DNA of 47,600 bases from an uncultured Jeotgalicoccus sp. Its GTDB lineage: Bacteria > Bacillota > Bacilli > Staphylococcales > Salinicoccaceae. The notes under the pieces are model-generated. The model saw nothing but the letters and a program-made list of their open reading frames with translations. It ran no database searches and was not told the DNA's origin. Position 1 is the first letter of the stretch. Each line of letters opens with the position of its first letter. A program made the translations under genes and the position numbers. Location: the NCBI GenBank assembly GCA_947631305.1, contig CANRKV010000001.1, forward strand, positions 1 to 47,600, read 5' to 3'. Positions 1-8,258 of this stretch are shown piece by piece.

Positions 1-762
1 CACCGCATGCATGCACGCTTTGAACTGGACTCTGTTGAAATGATGGACACGATTAAAGAACACATAGAAGAAGACCGCATTCATCTGCTCAGCTTTATGG
101 ACCATACGCCGGGACAGGGCCAGTACCGCGATATTGAAAAATACCGTCATACGATGAAGGGTTATAAAGATCTTTCAGACGATGAAATAAATGAACAGAT
201 TGAATTCAAAAAAGAGCTGACGAGACTGTCTGTTGAAGAGATGGAAAATATGTCGGAGCTCGCAAGAAGTAAAGGAATTGCGATTGCATCCCACGACGAT
301 GATGCGACTGAAAAAATTGATTTTAATGAATCGCTCAACACATCAATCAGTGAATTTCCAATCACTATGGAAGTGGCGAAATATGCACATGATAAAGGAA
401 TGTACACACTGGCAGGCGCACCGAATATTATGCTCGGCGGCTCTCACTCCGGAAATTTAAATGCGAAAGATGCAATTATGGAAGGCTGCATATCTATCTT
501 GTGCAGTGACTATTATCCTCCGGCAATGCTGCATTCGGTATTTAAACTGCACAGAGAAGCGGACTATTCACTAGTGGACGGTTTCAATTTAATTACGTTG
601 AATCCGGCAAAAGCAGTGCAGATGGATGATGAGATCGGTTCGATTGAAGCAGGGAAAAAAGCAGATATAAATATTATCAGACTGTTTGATGACTATCCGA
701 CGATAACAGAATGCATCGTTAACGGAAAAGTAGTCAGCCGTTACCACTACAGAGTCGATTAG
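1..762 (+). CDS. phnM: PhnM, alpha-D-ribose 1-methylphosphonate 5-triphosphate diphosphatase (5'-truncated by window)
   Basis: The reading frame is open from base 1, so the true start lies outside the window and about the last 254 residues are present. PhnM is an amidohydrolase-fold enzyme that removes pyrophosphate from the ribose methylphosphonate triphosphate intermediate before C-P bond cleavage. Visible family marks are SFMDHTPGQGQYRD, the metal/active-site stretch ASHDDD, the GAPN-GGSHSGN segment, and CSDYYP near the middle, followed by the usual LNPAKA...GSIEAGKKADI tail. It is followed after 10 bases by phnL, so the two are probably co-transcribed with the unseen phnG-K genes upstream. 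Identification is strong from motifs and context. Confidence 0.93.
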   Translation, partial: HRMHARFELDSVEMMDTIKEHIEEDRIHLLSFMDHTPGQGQYRDIEKYRHTMKGYKDLSDDEINEQIEFKKELTRLSVEEMENMSELARSKGIAIASHDDDATEKIDFNESLNTSISEFPITMEVAKYAHDKGMYTLAGAPNIMLGGSHSGNLNAKDAIMEGCISILCSDYYPPAMLHSVFKLHREADYSLVDGFNLITLNPAKAVQMDDEIGSIEAGKKADINIIRLFDDYPTITECIVNGKVVSRYHYRVD

Positions 763-772
763 GAGGAAAATC

Positions 773-1471
773 ATGATTACAATAAATGATTTCAGCAAAT
801 CATTCACAATACATCATCTGGATCAGACGAGAGAAGCGGTAAGCGGAGTAACATTTGATGTAGCTAAAGGAGAGTTTCTCGGTATTGTCGGAGAAAGCGG
901 CAGCGGGAAATCGACAATTTTAAAAAGCATATACGGCACATATAAACCGACGACAGGAATAGTTAATTATGATTCTGAAATATTCGGGAACGTGGACCTT
1001 CATACTATTTCAGACAGAGCGCTTATTAAACTGCGCACACGTGAAATCGGCTATGTATCACAATTTTTAAAAGTGATGCCGAGAACGACAACGCTTGAGC
1101 TTGTAGTTAATTCCATGCTCGAAATGGGTGAAGATAAAGACGCAGCAGCAAAAAAAGCTGAAGAAACACTCAAACATTTCGATATTCCAGAAGCGCTGTG
1201 GCATAACTACCCAAACACTTTCAGCGGGGGAGAGAAACTGCGTTTAAATATCGCCTGTGCAGTTGTTAAAAATCCTCGTCTGCTGCTGCTGGATGAACCG
1301 ACTGCATCGCTGGATGAGAATTCAAAACTGAAAGTGAGAGAAACGATTTCAAAACTGATTGATAACGGTACGACGCTGATTGGTATCTTTCATGATCTCG
1401 AATTTATGGACGGACTGTGCAATAAAGTTTACGACATGAATTCAAAAACGCTTGAGGAGAGAGCAATATGA
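773..1471 (+). CDS. phnL: PhnL, C-P lyase system ABC-type ATPase
   Basis: This 232-residue ATPase belongs to the C-P lyase complex rather than to a transporter. Walker A (GESGSGKST, residues 40-48), the Q-loop stretch YVSQFLKVMPR, the signature FSGGEKLRLN and Walker B (LLLLDEPTASLD) are all intact. The PhnL-specific pieces are the N-terminal KSFTIHHL, the ALWHNYP segment before the signature, and the GIFHD H-loop. The start has an AGGAGG site a few bases upstream. Its stop overlaps the next start by four bases (ATGA), which indicates translational coupling to the PHP-domain gene. Confidence 0.92.
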   Translation: MITINDFSKSFTIHHLDQTREAVSGVTFDVAKGEFLGIVGESGSGKSTILKSIYGTYKPTTGIVNYDSEIFGNVDLHTISDRALIKLRTREIGYVSQFLKVMPRTTTLELVVNSMLEMGEDKDAAAKKAEETLKHFDIPEALWHNYPNTFSGGEKLRLNIACAVVKNPRLLLLDEPTASLDENSKLKVRETISKLIDNGTTLIGIFHDLEFMDGLCNKVYDMNSKTLEERAI

Positions 1472-2286
1472 ACAGCAAAATAGATCTGCATGTTCACAGT
1501 AACTTTTCCGATGGTAAAGATAATGTAAATAAAGTGCTGGATCTTGCAAAAAACCGCAATGTTGAAATGTTAAGCTTCGTCGACCATGACACAAATCTGA
1601 CATACTCTGAAGCGCTGCCATATGCAAAGAAGCTCGGTATTGAATTAATTGCCGGTATTGAAATATCAGCATATGACTTTAAACGCGGCCGAAAAGTTCA
1701 TGTGCTCGGCTATAACTACAATCCCGAGGCACCGAATATTAATAAATTAACAGAGCCTTTACTTAGCGAACGCCATAAGCACTCAATGGAACAGATTAAA
1801 AAGATAGAAGAATACGGTATTGATATCGATATGGACGAAGTGAAAAAGACTGTCGGACCGCTTGGTGTTATATATAAACAGCATATAATGCACGCAATTT
1901 GCGATGATCATTATACGTGTCCGAAGTACACGACGAAATACCGTACACTGTTTAAAAACAGCGGGCCGGCAGCCGGGGACATTGAATATATCGATTATAT
2001 TGATGCCTTAAAGGCGATAAAAAAAGACAGCGGACTTGCTGTCATTGCTCATCCCGGCCAGCTGCACAGCTACGAACTGATTGATGAAAATTATCAGCTG
2101 ATAGACGGACTCGAGAAATTCCATCCCGATCACGGTCAGGAAGATTATGAAAAAATTGATGCACTGATAGAGAAGTACGGCTTCTTTACGACGGGCGGAT
2201 CTGACTTCCACGGAGATTTCGGAGCAGCTGTTGAGATTGGTATCGACAGTACATTATTAAGAGAAACAGCTCAATTATTTAGATAG
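1468..2286 (+). CDS. PHP-domain phosphoesterase, probable 5-phosphoribosyl 1,2-cyclic phosphate phosphodiesterase (PhnPP type)
   Basis: The 272-residue protein carries PHP-family metal motifs: DLHVHSNFSDG at residues 6-16, FVDHD near residue 37, AGIEIS, IAHPGQ and GGSDFHGD near the C terminus. In PHP enzymes these bind two or three metals for phosphoester hydrolysis. Known PhnPP-type PHP proteins, described from Gram-positive bacteria, open the ribosyl cyclic phosphate made by C-P lyase. Here the gene is coupled to phnL inside a phn locus and no PhnP (beta-lactamase fold) is seen, so that role is the most likely one. The family call is firm and the substrate is inferred from context. A generic PHP nucleotidase is the alternative. 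Confidence 0.8.
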   Translation: MNSKIDLHVHSNFSDGKDNVNKVLDLAKNRNVEMLSFVDHDTNLTYSEALPYAKKLGIELIAGIEISAYDFKRGRKVHVLGYNYNPEAPNINKLTEPLLSERHKHSMEQIKKIEEYGIDIDMDEVKKTVGPLGVIYKQHIMHAICDDHYTCPKYTTKYRTLFKNSGPAAGDIEYIDYIDALKAIKKDSGLAVIAHPGQLHSYELIDENYQLIDGLEKFHPDHGQEDYEKIDALIEKYGFFTTGGSDFHGDFGAAVEIGIDSTLLRETAQLFR

Positions 2287-2308
2287 CATAAACATGTGTT
2301 AAGTAGCT

Positions 2309-2323
2309 GTAAAGTGCATTTAC
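2309..2323. promoter_or_regulatory. Inverted repeat upstream of phnD
   Basis: GTAAA-GTGCA-TTTAC forms an inverted repeat in the 94-base gap between the PHP gene and phnD. It could be an operator for a local phosphonate or phosphate regulator. No clear -35/-10 pair was recognised beside it, so this is a weak call. Confidence 0.3.
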
Positions 2324-2380
2324 TTGCAGCCTGTAATGATTTTAAATTAAGCGTGTAAATAAAACTTAAGGAGTTTGAAA

Positions 2381-3436
2381 ATGAAAAAGTTACTAAATGT
2401 TTTTCTTGGTTCGGCTTTTGTATTAGCTCTTGCAGCATGCGGCACAGAAGAGAGTACTGAAGAAGGTTCAGCAGATGCAGCGGCAAGCAGTGACGAGCCT
2501 CTAAGCGTTGTCTGGTATCCTAACGAATCCGGCAGTGAGCTGGCAGATGCACGTGAAGAAATCGGAGCGATTTTAGAAGAAACGACCGGCAGAGAAGTGG
2601 AACATGAACTGACTACAGATTATGCAATCGCAATCGAGAGCATTGTTAATGATAATGCGGACCTGGCATTTACAGGTGCGGAAGGATACATACAAGCTAA
2701 AGAACGCAACGACAACATCGTGCCTTTAGTCGTGCCGTCAGGCCCGTCAGGAACTGAAGAAGACGCGTTATACTACAGCTGGTTTGCAACAGCTGTTGAG
2801 AACATGGAGCAGTATGAAACAGGTGAAGGCGAATACTCAATCGATGAGTTCCCGGGAAGCAATTTCTCATTCGTTTCAACTTCATCAACTTCAGGCTTCA
2901 GAGTTCCGACATCAACAATTTTGAATCACTTTACTGAAACTGAAGAGTACGCTGACCTTGCGGAAGAAGATTTAGCTGAAAGCGGGCGCTTCTTCGAACA
3001 GGTAATGTTCGGTAATACACACCAGGGTTCTGCGGTTAACTTAATTAATGACAGAGCAGACATTGCAGCATTTTGTGATACTTGTCTTGAAAACTACGTA
3101 GAACTTGCTGAAGGTGAAGAAAATACACCGGGAGCAATTTACGAAGTTTCTGAAGGCGCAGCAGATCCATTTTCAAACTTAGCAGGCGAACAATTTGGAA
3201 TTATTTCAGCAACACCTGTACTGAACGCGCCGTTTATCGCTAACGAAAGCACTTTAGGCGCAGACGTTGTAGCAGAACTTCAGGAAGTATTCGCATCGGA
3301 TGAAGTAGCGAATAACGAAAAGATCTTCGTACCTGAAGATGCGGAAGAAGGCGGCTTATTCTCGAAATCAGCAGACGAGCGTTTCGTTGTTGTTGAAGAT
3401 GAGTGGTTTGATCCAATCAGAGAACTGAGCAACTAA
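2381..3436 (+). CDS. phnD: PhnD, phosphonate ABC transporter substrate-binding lipoprotein
   Basis: The 351-residue protein has a lipoprotein signal peptide (MKKLLNVFLG...) with lipobox LAAC, so it is expected to be anchored outside the membrane. The family stretches are SVVWYPNESG at the mature N terminus, DLAFTGAEGYIQA, STSSTSGFRVP (the ligand-binding Ser/Thr loop) and TPVLNAPFI. I chose the ATG at 2381 over the in-frame TTG two codons earlier because AAGGAG lies seven bases before it. It heads the phnDCEE transporter set. The mature N terminus is rich in Glu, Ser and Ala, as is common for such lipoprotein linkers. It binds phosphonates, phosphite or phosphate esters; the exact ligand cannot be read. 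Confidence 0.92.
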   Translation: MKKLLNVFLGSAFVLALAACGTEESTEEGSADAAASSDEPLSVVWYPNESGSELADAREEIGAILEETTGREVEHELTTDYAIAIESIVNDNADLAFTGAEGYIQAKERNDNIVPLVVPSGPSGTEEDALYYSWFATAVENMEQYETGEGEYSIDEFPGSNFSFVSTSSTSGFRVPTSTILNHFTETEEYADLAEEDLAESGRFFEQVMFGNTHQGSAVNLINDRADIAAFCDTCLENYVELAEGEENTPGAIYEVSEGAADPFSNLAGEQFGIISATPVLNAPFIANESTLGADVVAELQEVFASDEVANNEKIFVPEDAEEGGLFSKSADERFVVVEDEWFDPIRELSN

Positions 3437-3482
3437 TTTATAACTGAACTTACTTAACAGCATAAAATATTTATTTTACAGA

Positions 3483-3504
3483 AGAGGGGATTCCCCCTCT
3501 TTTT
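3483..3504 (+). terminator. Hairpin with T-tract between phnD and phnC
   Basis: AGAGGGG and CCCCTCT form a 7-bp stem with a 4-base loop, followed by TTTTT. Placed between the binding-protein gene and the ATPase gene, it probably lowers expression of phnCEE relative to phnD rather than ending the operon completely. Confidence 0.7.
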
Positions 3505-3522
3505 AATTAGGAGGTAATATTC

Positions 3523-4440
3523 ATGGCGGTGGACAGTAAAGTAAAAGAAGTCACGGAAACCAGAACGGATTTTAATAATAAAGAAGCAGAAGAAGTACTT
3601 ATTTCATTTGACGAAGATCTAGAAATTACAGGTGATGAAGTAGAGATTGCAACGAAAGAAGAACTAAAAGAAATGCCTGTCATTATGTCGATTGAAAACC
3701 TGAACAAAGAATATTCAAAAGGGAAATCGGTGCTTAAAGACGTCAATTTTGAAATTAAGCAGGGTGAGCTGCTGTCTATTATCGGTCCATCGGGAGCCGG
3801 GAAATCTACTTTACTTCGTTCGATTAACCGCATGATAGAACCGACTTCCGGAAAGATAACTTTCGACAAGCAAAATATAACGAATGTTAAAGGCAGAGAT
3901 CTCCGCAATATGAGAACGAATATCGGAATGATTTTCCAGCATTATAATCTGGTGGACAGATTGTCGGTATTTGAAAATGTGATGCATGGAACGCTCGGCT
4001 ATAAAAACAGTCTGCAGGGAATTTTTTCACTGTATACAGAATCAGAAAAAGAGGAAGCCATTGATATCATTACCGAACTCGGCATCGAAGATCATATTTA
4101 TAAACGCTGCGATGAGCTGAGTGGCGGACAGAAACAGCGCGTCGGTATCGCGCGTGCATTAGTGCAGAAGCCGAAAATTATTTTATGTGACGAGCCGATT
4201 GCGTCGCTGGATCCGAGTTCTTCAAGAGTGATTATGGAGCATCTGAGAAAAATCTGCAGTGAAAAAGGAATTACAGTCATAGTAAACCTGCATCAGGTGG
4301 ATGTGGCAAAAAATTACTCCGACAGAATTATCGGCTTAAACAGCGGTGAAATTGTCTTTAACGGTCATCCGACGGAGATTAATAAAGAAGTGATTCAGGC
4401 TGTTTACGGTACAGACTTTGACGATTTAATTATGGAGTAG
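3523..4440 (+). CDS. phnC: PhnC, phosphonate ABC transporter ATP-binding protein with N-terminal extension
   Basis: Walker A (GPSGAGKST, residues 88-96), Q-loop (MIFQHYNLVDRLSVFENV), signature LSGGQKQRVG, Walker B (IILCDEPIASLD) and the VNLHQ H-loop are typical of PhnC, the cytoplasmic energising subunit for phosphonate uptake. The protein is 305 residues, while PhnC proteins are usually about 245-260. The extra ~55 residues form a Glu/Asp-rich leader before the normal start-like sequence at MSIENL. The long start is supported by an AGGAGG site at 3523, whereas the internal ATGs at codons 51 and 55 lack a good site. The function of the leader is unknown. Confidence 0.92.
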   Translation: MAVDSKVKEVTETRTDFNNKEAEEVLISFDEDLEITGDEVEIATKEELKEMPVIMSIENLNKEYSKGKSVLKDVNFEIKQGELLSIIGPSGAGKSTLLRSINRMIEPTSGKITFDKQNITNVKGRDLRNMRTNIGMIFQHYNLVDRLSVFENVMHGTLGYKNSLQGIFSLYTESEKEEAIDIITELGIEDHIYKRCDELSGGQKQRVGIARALVQKPKIILCDEPIASLDPSSSRVIMEHLRKICSEKGITVIVNLHQVDVAKNYSDRIIGLNSGEIVFNGHPTEINKEVIQAVYGTDFDDLIME

Positions 4441-4450
4441 GTGACGAGTG

Positions 4451-5263
4451 ATGAGTAAAACAAGTACTATTAATGCCAATGAAATTACTATTATTCAAAA
4501 GAAAAATTTATATCTGCTGCTGACAGTCGTCGTTATCGTCGGTTTGATTATGCTTGCAGGCTACATAACAGAATACAGTCATGTTGAAGGTATCATGTCA
4601 ATTCCGGCGGCAATGTCATGGATGGCAAGCAACATGTGGTTTTCACAGTCAACGTTGTCAAATCTCGGCAGTGTGATGCGACTCTTATGGGAAACAATTT
4701 TAATTTCGATTGTGTCGACAACAACAGCTGCAGTATTCGCAGTCGTTTTTGCATTGTTAGGCTCGAAGCTGACTTATATAAATAAACCGCTGATGTATGC
4801 AGCAAAAATCGTTGCATCAATTTCACGTAATATTCCGGTGGTAGCGTGGGCGTTAATTTTAGTCATCAGTTTCGGAACGAACTCAATGACAGGATTTTTA
4901 GCTTTATTCTTCGGTTCATTCGGATTTCTAGTCAGAGCGTTCCTTGAGACTATTGATGAAGGCAGTGAGGATTCAGTCGAAGCTCTGAAAGCAACAGGAG
5001 CGACGTACTGGCATACGATTTTTAAAGCGGTGCTGCCTGACAGCATGCCGCAGATGTTCAGCTGGATTCTATTTATGATTGAAACAAATATTCGCAGTGC
5101 GACGCTTGTCGGACTTCTGACCGGTACAGGTATCGGCTACTTATTCGACCTGTATTATAAACAGCTGAATTATGAAATGGTCTCGCTGATTACACTTGCA
5201 ATAGTACTGGCTGTTTTAGTTATCGAAGCAATCTCGAATATTATCAGAAGGGAGATTTTATAA
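4451..5263 (+). CDS. phnE: PhnE1, phosphonate ABC transporter permease
   Basis: A 270-residue polytopic membrane protein with an N-terminal segment starting around residue 18 and a permease core. The coupling (EAA-type) loop is EALKATGATYWHTIFKAVLPDSMPQ, and the RSATLVGLLTGTGIGYLF stretch is a PhnE family mark. The ATG at 4451 is preferred over the GTG one codon before it because of AGGTGA upstream. It starts ten bases after phnC stops and its stop codon overlaps the second permease start by one base. It should pair with PhnE2 to form the channel. Confidence 0.9.
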   Translation: MSKTSTINANEITIIQKKNLYLLLTVVVIVGLIMLAGYITEYSHVEGIMSIPAAMSWMASNMWFSQSTLSNLGSVMRLLWETILISIVSTTTAAVFAVVFALLGSKLTYINKPLMYAAKIVASISRNIPVVAWALILVISFGTNSMTGFLALFFGSFGFLVRAFLETIDEGSEDSVEALKATGATYWHTIFKAVLPDSMPQMFSWILFMIETNIRSATLVGLLTGTGIGYLFDLYYKQLNYEMVSLITLAIVLAVLVIEAISNIIRREIL

Positions 5264-6084
5264 TGACTGCAGTTGTTGAACATAATAAAAATGGCGGCAT
5301 TAAAGTCTCTAAACCGAACAGAGGACAGCGGGTCTTAAAAGGACTGTTAATCGGTTCGGCGATTTTCACAGTAATCGGATTCTTCTTAATGGATTACACC
5401 GGCCTCGATTTAACACACGCAATTCCGATGACAATCGATAATCTCGGACAGATGTTTTTATCGCCGAGTTTAAATAACACAACATGGCCCAGTGCGTTAT
5501 GGCAAGTTGCCATTACATTGTCCCTCGCTTTTTTAGCGACGATTTTAGGAGCAGTAATTTCACTGTTTCTCGCATTTGGTACGGCAGTAAACTTATCGAA
5601 ACCGTGGATCAGCAACACGATAAAGGCATTTATAACAGTCGTGCGTGCAGTACCGACGGTACTATGGGTACTGATATTTGCAATTGCGGCAGGGCTCGGC
5701 GCAGTTGCGGCAGTTATCGGGATGATTTTCCACTCGATAGCGTATCTTGTGAAAGCATACTCGGAAGCCTTTGAGGAAGTCGATCAGGGGAAAATAGAAG
5801 CACTCCGTGCGACGGGTTCAAGCTATCCGCATATTTTATTCCAGGTCGTAGTGCCCCAGACTAAAAGTTTTCTGATTTCATGGACATTCCTGAGATTCGA
5901 AATTAACTTCGGTGTGGCAGTGGCGATGGGTGCAGCAGCCGGTGCAGGCGGTATCGGCTATGAATTATTTATGGCAAGTACATTCTATTACGATATGCAG
6001 GAAGTCGGGGCAATTACGCTGATTATTCTCGTTGTTGCGATTATCCTTGAACTGATTGCGAACCGTTTAAAAATGGCAGCGTAA
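5263..6084 (+). CDS. phnE: PhnE2, second phosphonate ABC transporter permease
   Basis: A 273-residue permease homologous to the gene before it, with about six membrane segments. The coupling loop is EALRATGSSYPHILFQVVVPQ and the NFGVAVAMGAAAGAGGIGYELFM stretch matches the family. Start and upstream stop overlap (TAATG). Two different PhnE subunits imply a heterodimeric channel, as is common in Gram-positive phn transporters. This is the last gene before a strong terminator, so it closes the phosphonate locus. Confidence 0.9.
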   Translation: MTAVVEHNKNGGIKVSKPNRGQRVLKGLLIGSAIFTVIGFFLMDYTGLDLTHAIPMTIDNLGQMFLSPSLNNTTWPSALWQVAITLSLAFLATILGAVISLFLAFGTAVNLSKPWISNTIKAFITVVRAVPTVLWVLIFAIAAGLGAVAAVIGMIFHSIAYLVKAYSEAFEEVDQGKIEALRATGSSYPHILFQVVVPQTKSFLISWTFLRFEINFGVAVAMGAAAGAGGIGYELFMASTFYYDMQEVGAITLIILVVAIILELIANRLKMAA

Positions 6085-6100
6085 ATAAAAATATTAAATA

Positions 6101-6157
6101 AAAAAATCGCGCTTGACTTCCTGGGGAGATGTCCCGGGAAAGCAAGTGCGATTTTTT
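6101..6157. terminator. Bidirectional terminator after phnE2
   Basis: AAAATCGCGCTTG pairs with CAAGTGCGATTTT (one G-T pair), with an inner CCTGGG/CCCGGG stem and a T-run on one side and A-run on the other. It separates phnE2 from the convergent small membrane protein gene. Confidence 0.85.
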
Positions 6158-6173
6158 ATTTGTGCTGAAAGAA

Positions 6174-6440
6174 TTATATAAAGAACACCATATGAATCAG
6201 CGTCGGCACAACAAAGCTGCCGATAAAAATCATGTAGTACAGATCCGGGCGGTCGCCTTCTTTTGCGAATTTATTTGCAAGAGTTCTGAACAGGACGGAT
6301 GCAATAAAAGCAAAAATAACGAAAGCGAAAAAGCCGGTCGTATAATAAATGAAATTAAAGTAAATTAATGCGACAAACATAATGAGGTATAAGAGAAACC
6401 CGCATGTGAATGAGAGTATGTATTTTTTCTGATTAGACAT
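6174..6440 (-). CDS. Small membrane protein, unknown
   Basis: The 88-residue product starts MSNQKKYIL and has about three hydrophobic helices (roughly residues 8-28, 35-52 and 68-88) with a short charged stretch (KFAKEGDRPD) between the second and third. AAAGGTG lies before the ATG. It is a single-gene unit sharing its terminator with phnE2 and running against it. I do not recognise the family; small three-helix proteins of this type are common in Staphylococcaceae. Confidence 0.65.
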   Translation of the reverse strand: MSNQKKYILSFTCGFLLYLIMFVALIYFNFIYYTTGFFAFVIFAFIASVLFRTLANKFAKEGDRPDLYYMIFIGSFVVPTLIHMVFFI

Positions 6441-6552
6441 AATTGCACCTTTATAATTAGTATTTCCATTAATAATATATTAACCCTTTAAGATATGCAA
6501 TTTCACAGCGGAAAGGTTATAATTTCAAGTAACAGAGATTGGAGTGATGAGC

Positions 6553-7392
6553 TTGTCATTTGTAAAATACATTGAGTCTAAAGACGGAACACTGCTTTAC
6601 ACGAAAGTGCAGACGACAGAAGAGCCGGAAACAGCAAAGGCGACAGTCATTATTGTCCACGGTCTTGCAGAACATCTTGGAAGATACGATGATATTGCAG
6701 GGGTATTAATCAGGAAAGGGTTTAACGTTATTCGTTACGACCAGCGCGGACACGGCCATTCATCGGGAGAGAACACCTTTTATTCTAAAATCGACGAAAT
6801 TACAGATGATCTGAATGCGATTGTACTGTATACGAAAAAACTTCTGCCTGAACAGCAGGTATTTGTTATCGGCCACAGCATGGGCGGTTATACTGCTGCT
6901 TTATACGGCACGAAGTATCCGCGTAAAGTTGACGGGTATATTACATCGGGTGCTTTAACACGTTACAATCACGAACTATTTGCCGGCGTACCTGTCGGTT
7001 TAGACAGCAATGATTACGTTAAAAATGAGCTTGGCGAAGGGTTATGCAGCACCGAAATCGTCCTCAAGCATTACGTTGAAGATGCGCTGAACAAAAAAGA
7101 AATATCTGTCGGTTTAATCAGAACGATTGAAAAAGGCATCGAATATTTAAAACTTGAAGCGGGAGACTTTAAAGACCCGGTGCTTATTCTTCACGGCGAA
7201 AACGATGGACTGGTAGCAAGCGAAGATTCAGTGCAGTTCCATGATGAAATATCTTCAGAAGATAAGAAATTAATTATTTATCCTGAGCTTGAGCATGAAA
7301 TATTTAACGAATTTACTATGAAGACAGAAATTTTCAATACCATTATCAGCTGGATTGAGGAGCGTCTGAAAAGTACGGGGGAAGAAAGATAA
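6553..7392 (+). CDS. Alpha/beta hydrolase, monoacylglycerol lipase-like
   Basis: The serine hydrolase fold is shown by the oxyanion region IVHGLAEHLGRYD, RYDQRGHGHS, nucleophile elbow GHSMGG, acid region HGENDGLV and the late His in LEHEIFNE. This is the lysophospholipase / monoglyceride lipase branch, expected in the cytoplasm and acting on acyl esters. I place the start at TTG 6553 because GGAG at 6541-6544 is eight bases away from it; ATG 6547 lies only two bases from the same site and is the alternative. The stop overlaps the next gene by one base, so it is probably in an operon with the nitroreductase. The true substrate is unknown. Confidence 0.85.
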   Translation: MSFVKYIESKDGTLLYTKVQTTEEPETAKATVIIVHGLAEHLGRYDDIAGVLIRKGFNVIRYDQRGHGHSSGENTFYSKIDEITDDLNAIVLYTKKLLPEQQVFVIGHSMGGYTAALYGTKYPRKVDGYITSGALTRYNHELFAGVPVGLDSNDYVKNELGEGLCSTEIVLKHYVEDALNKKEISVGLIRTIEKGIEYLKLEAGDFKDPVLILHGENDGLVASEDSVQFHDEISSEDKKLIIYPELEHEIFNEFTMKTEIFNTIISWIEERLKSTGEER

Positions 7393-7982
7393 TGAATATA
7401 ACTGAAGCAATACAAACAAGGCGGAGCACTAAAATATTTAAAGATAATGAGCCAATCAGTAAGGAAACTGTCGAACAGCTCCTGCAGGCAGCGATTATGG
7501 CGCCGAATCACCATCATACAGAGCCGTGGAAGTTTTTCGTGCTGCAGGGTGACGGGCGTCTGCCGCTGTCGCGTGTGCTCGGTGAATGGGCAAAGACACG
7601 TGTAGATGATCCGGCAAGTGAAGCGGGACAGAAGCGTATTAAAAAACTCAGCGCGAAGCCGCTTATTGCACCGACGGCAATCGTTGTCGCGCTGAGCCCG
7701 CAAGCAGGCAATGAAAAAGCAATTTACATTGAAGATGTATCTGCAGTATCTGCTGCGGTCCAGAATATTCTTCTTGAAGCACACGGTCTCGGCCTTGGTG
7801 CGATATGGAAAAGCGGTCCGGCTTATTACGCTGAACCGGTTAAAAAGTATTTTAATCTGACAGATGATGAAGAAATTTTAGGCGTTATCTTCGTAGGAGA
7901 GCCGGATATGAAGAAAATACCGGAACCTAAACGCATTCCGTTTGAAGAGAAAACGGTATGGATAACAGAGGATGACAAATAA
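7392..7982 (+). CDS. Nitroreductase family FMN oxidoreductase
   Basis: The 196-residue protein begins with the family's TRRSTKIF motif, followed by LLQAAIMAPNHHHTEPWKF, and ends with GVIFVGEPD...PKRIPFEE. These are the FMN-binding elements of small YdjA/YodC-like nitroreductases, which dimerise and reduce nitro compounds or quinones with NAD(P)H. ATG overlaps the previous gene's TAA by one base, and the next small gene starts right at its own stop. The physiological substrate is not visible. Confidence 0.88.
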   Translation: MNITEAIQTRRSTKIFKDNEPISKETVEQLLQAAIMAPNHHHTEPWKFFVLQGDGRLPLSRVLGEWAKTRVDDPASEAGQKRIKKLSAKPLIAPTAIVVALSPQAGNEKAIYIEDVSAVSAAVQNILLEAHGLGLGAIWKSGPAYYAEPVKKYFNLTDDEEILGVIFVGEPDMKKIPEPKRIPFEEKTVWITEDDK

Positions 7983-8147
7983 ATGAAAAAAGCAGCAATA
8001 TTTTTATTTTTAACAGCGACGCTGCTGATGTTCAGCGTAGGTACAATTATTCCTGTGGAGTATAATTTTATCGTTTATCTGGCAGTGCTTATATTATTCA
8101 TTGCAGGTATGTACTGCAGTGTAAGTATCGATCCTGATTCTAAATGA
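7983..8147 (+). CDS. Small two-helix membrane protein
   Basis: A 54-residue ORF begins MKKAAIFLFL immediately after the nitroreductase stop (one base after TAA). Two hydrophobic stretches, about residues 4-22 and 29-46, are separated by a short VEYN turn, with a polar tail SIDPDSK. The abutting position suggests translational coupling and a link with the two genes before it. It ends just before a strong terminator. No family was recognised. Confidence 0.65.
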   Translation: MKKAAIFLFLTATLLMFSVGTIIPVEYNFIVYLAVLILFIAGMYCSVSIDPDSK

Positions 8148-8181
8148 AATAAATGTAAAATATGCATTTTTTACGGCAGAG

Positions 8182-8216
8182 AGGGTAACTTCATTATATG
8201 GAGTTACCCTTTTTTA
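8182..8216 (+). terminator. Rho-independent terminator
   Basis: AGGGTAACT and AGTTACCCT form a perfect 9-bp stem with an 11-base loop, followed by a T-rich run. It closes the hydrolase / nitroreductase / small protein operon. Confidence 0.9.
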
Positions 8217-8258
8217 TTTTATATGGATTTTTAATGAATTTTGAATGGGGTGTTATCG

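Noticed and set aside
7278..7784. A 168-codon minus-strand ORF over the hydrolase/nitroreductase junction
   Set aside because: It crosses two well-supported overlapping genes and has no family pattern.
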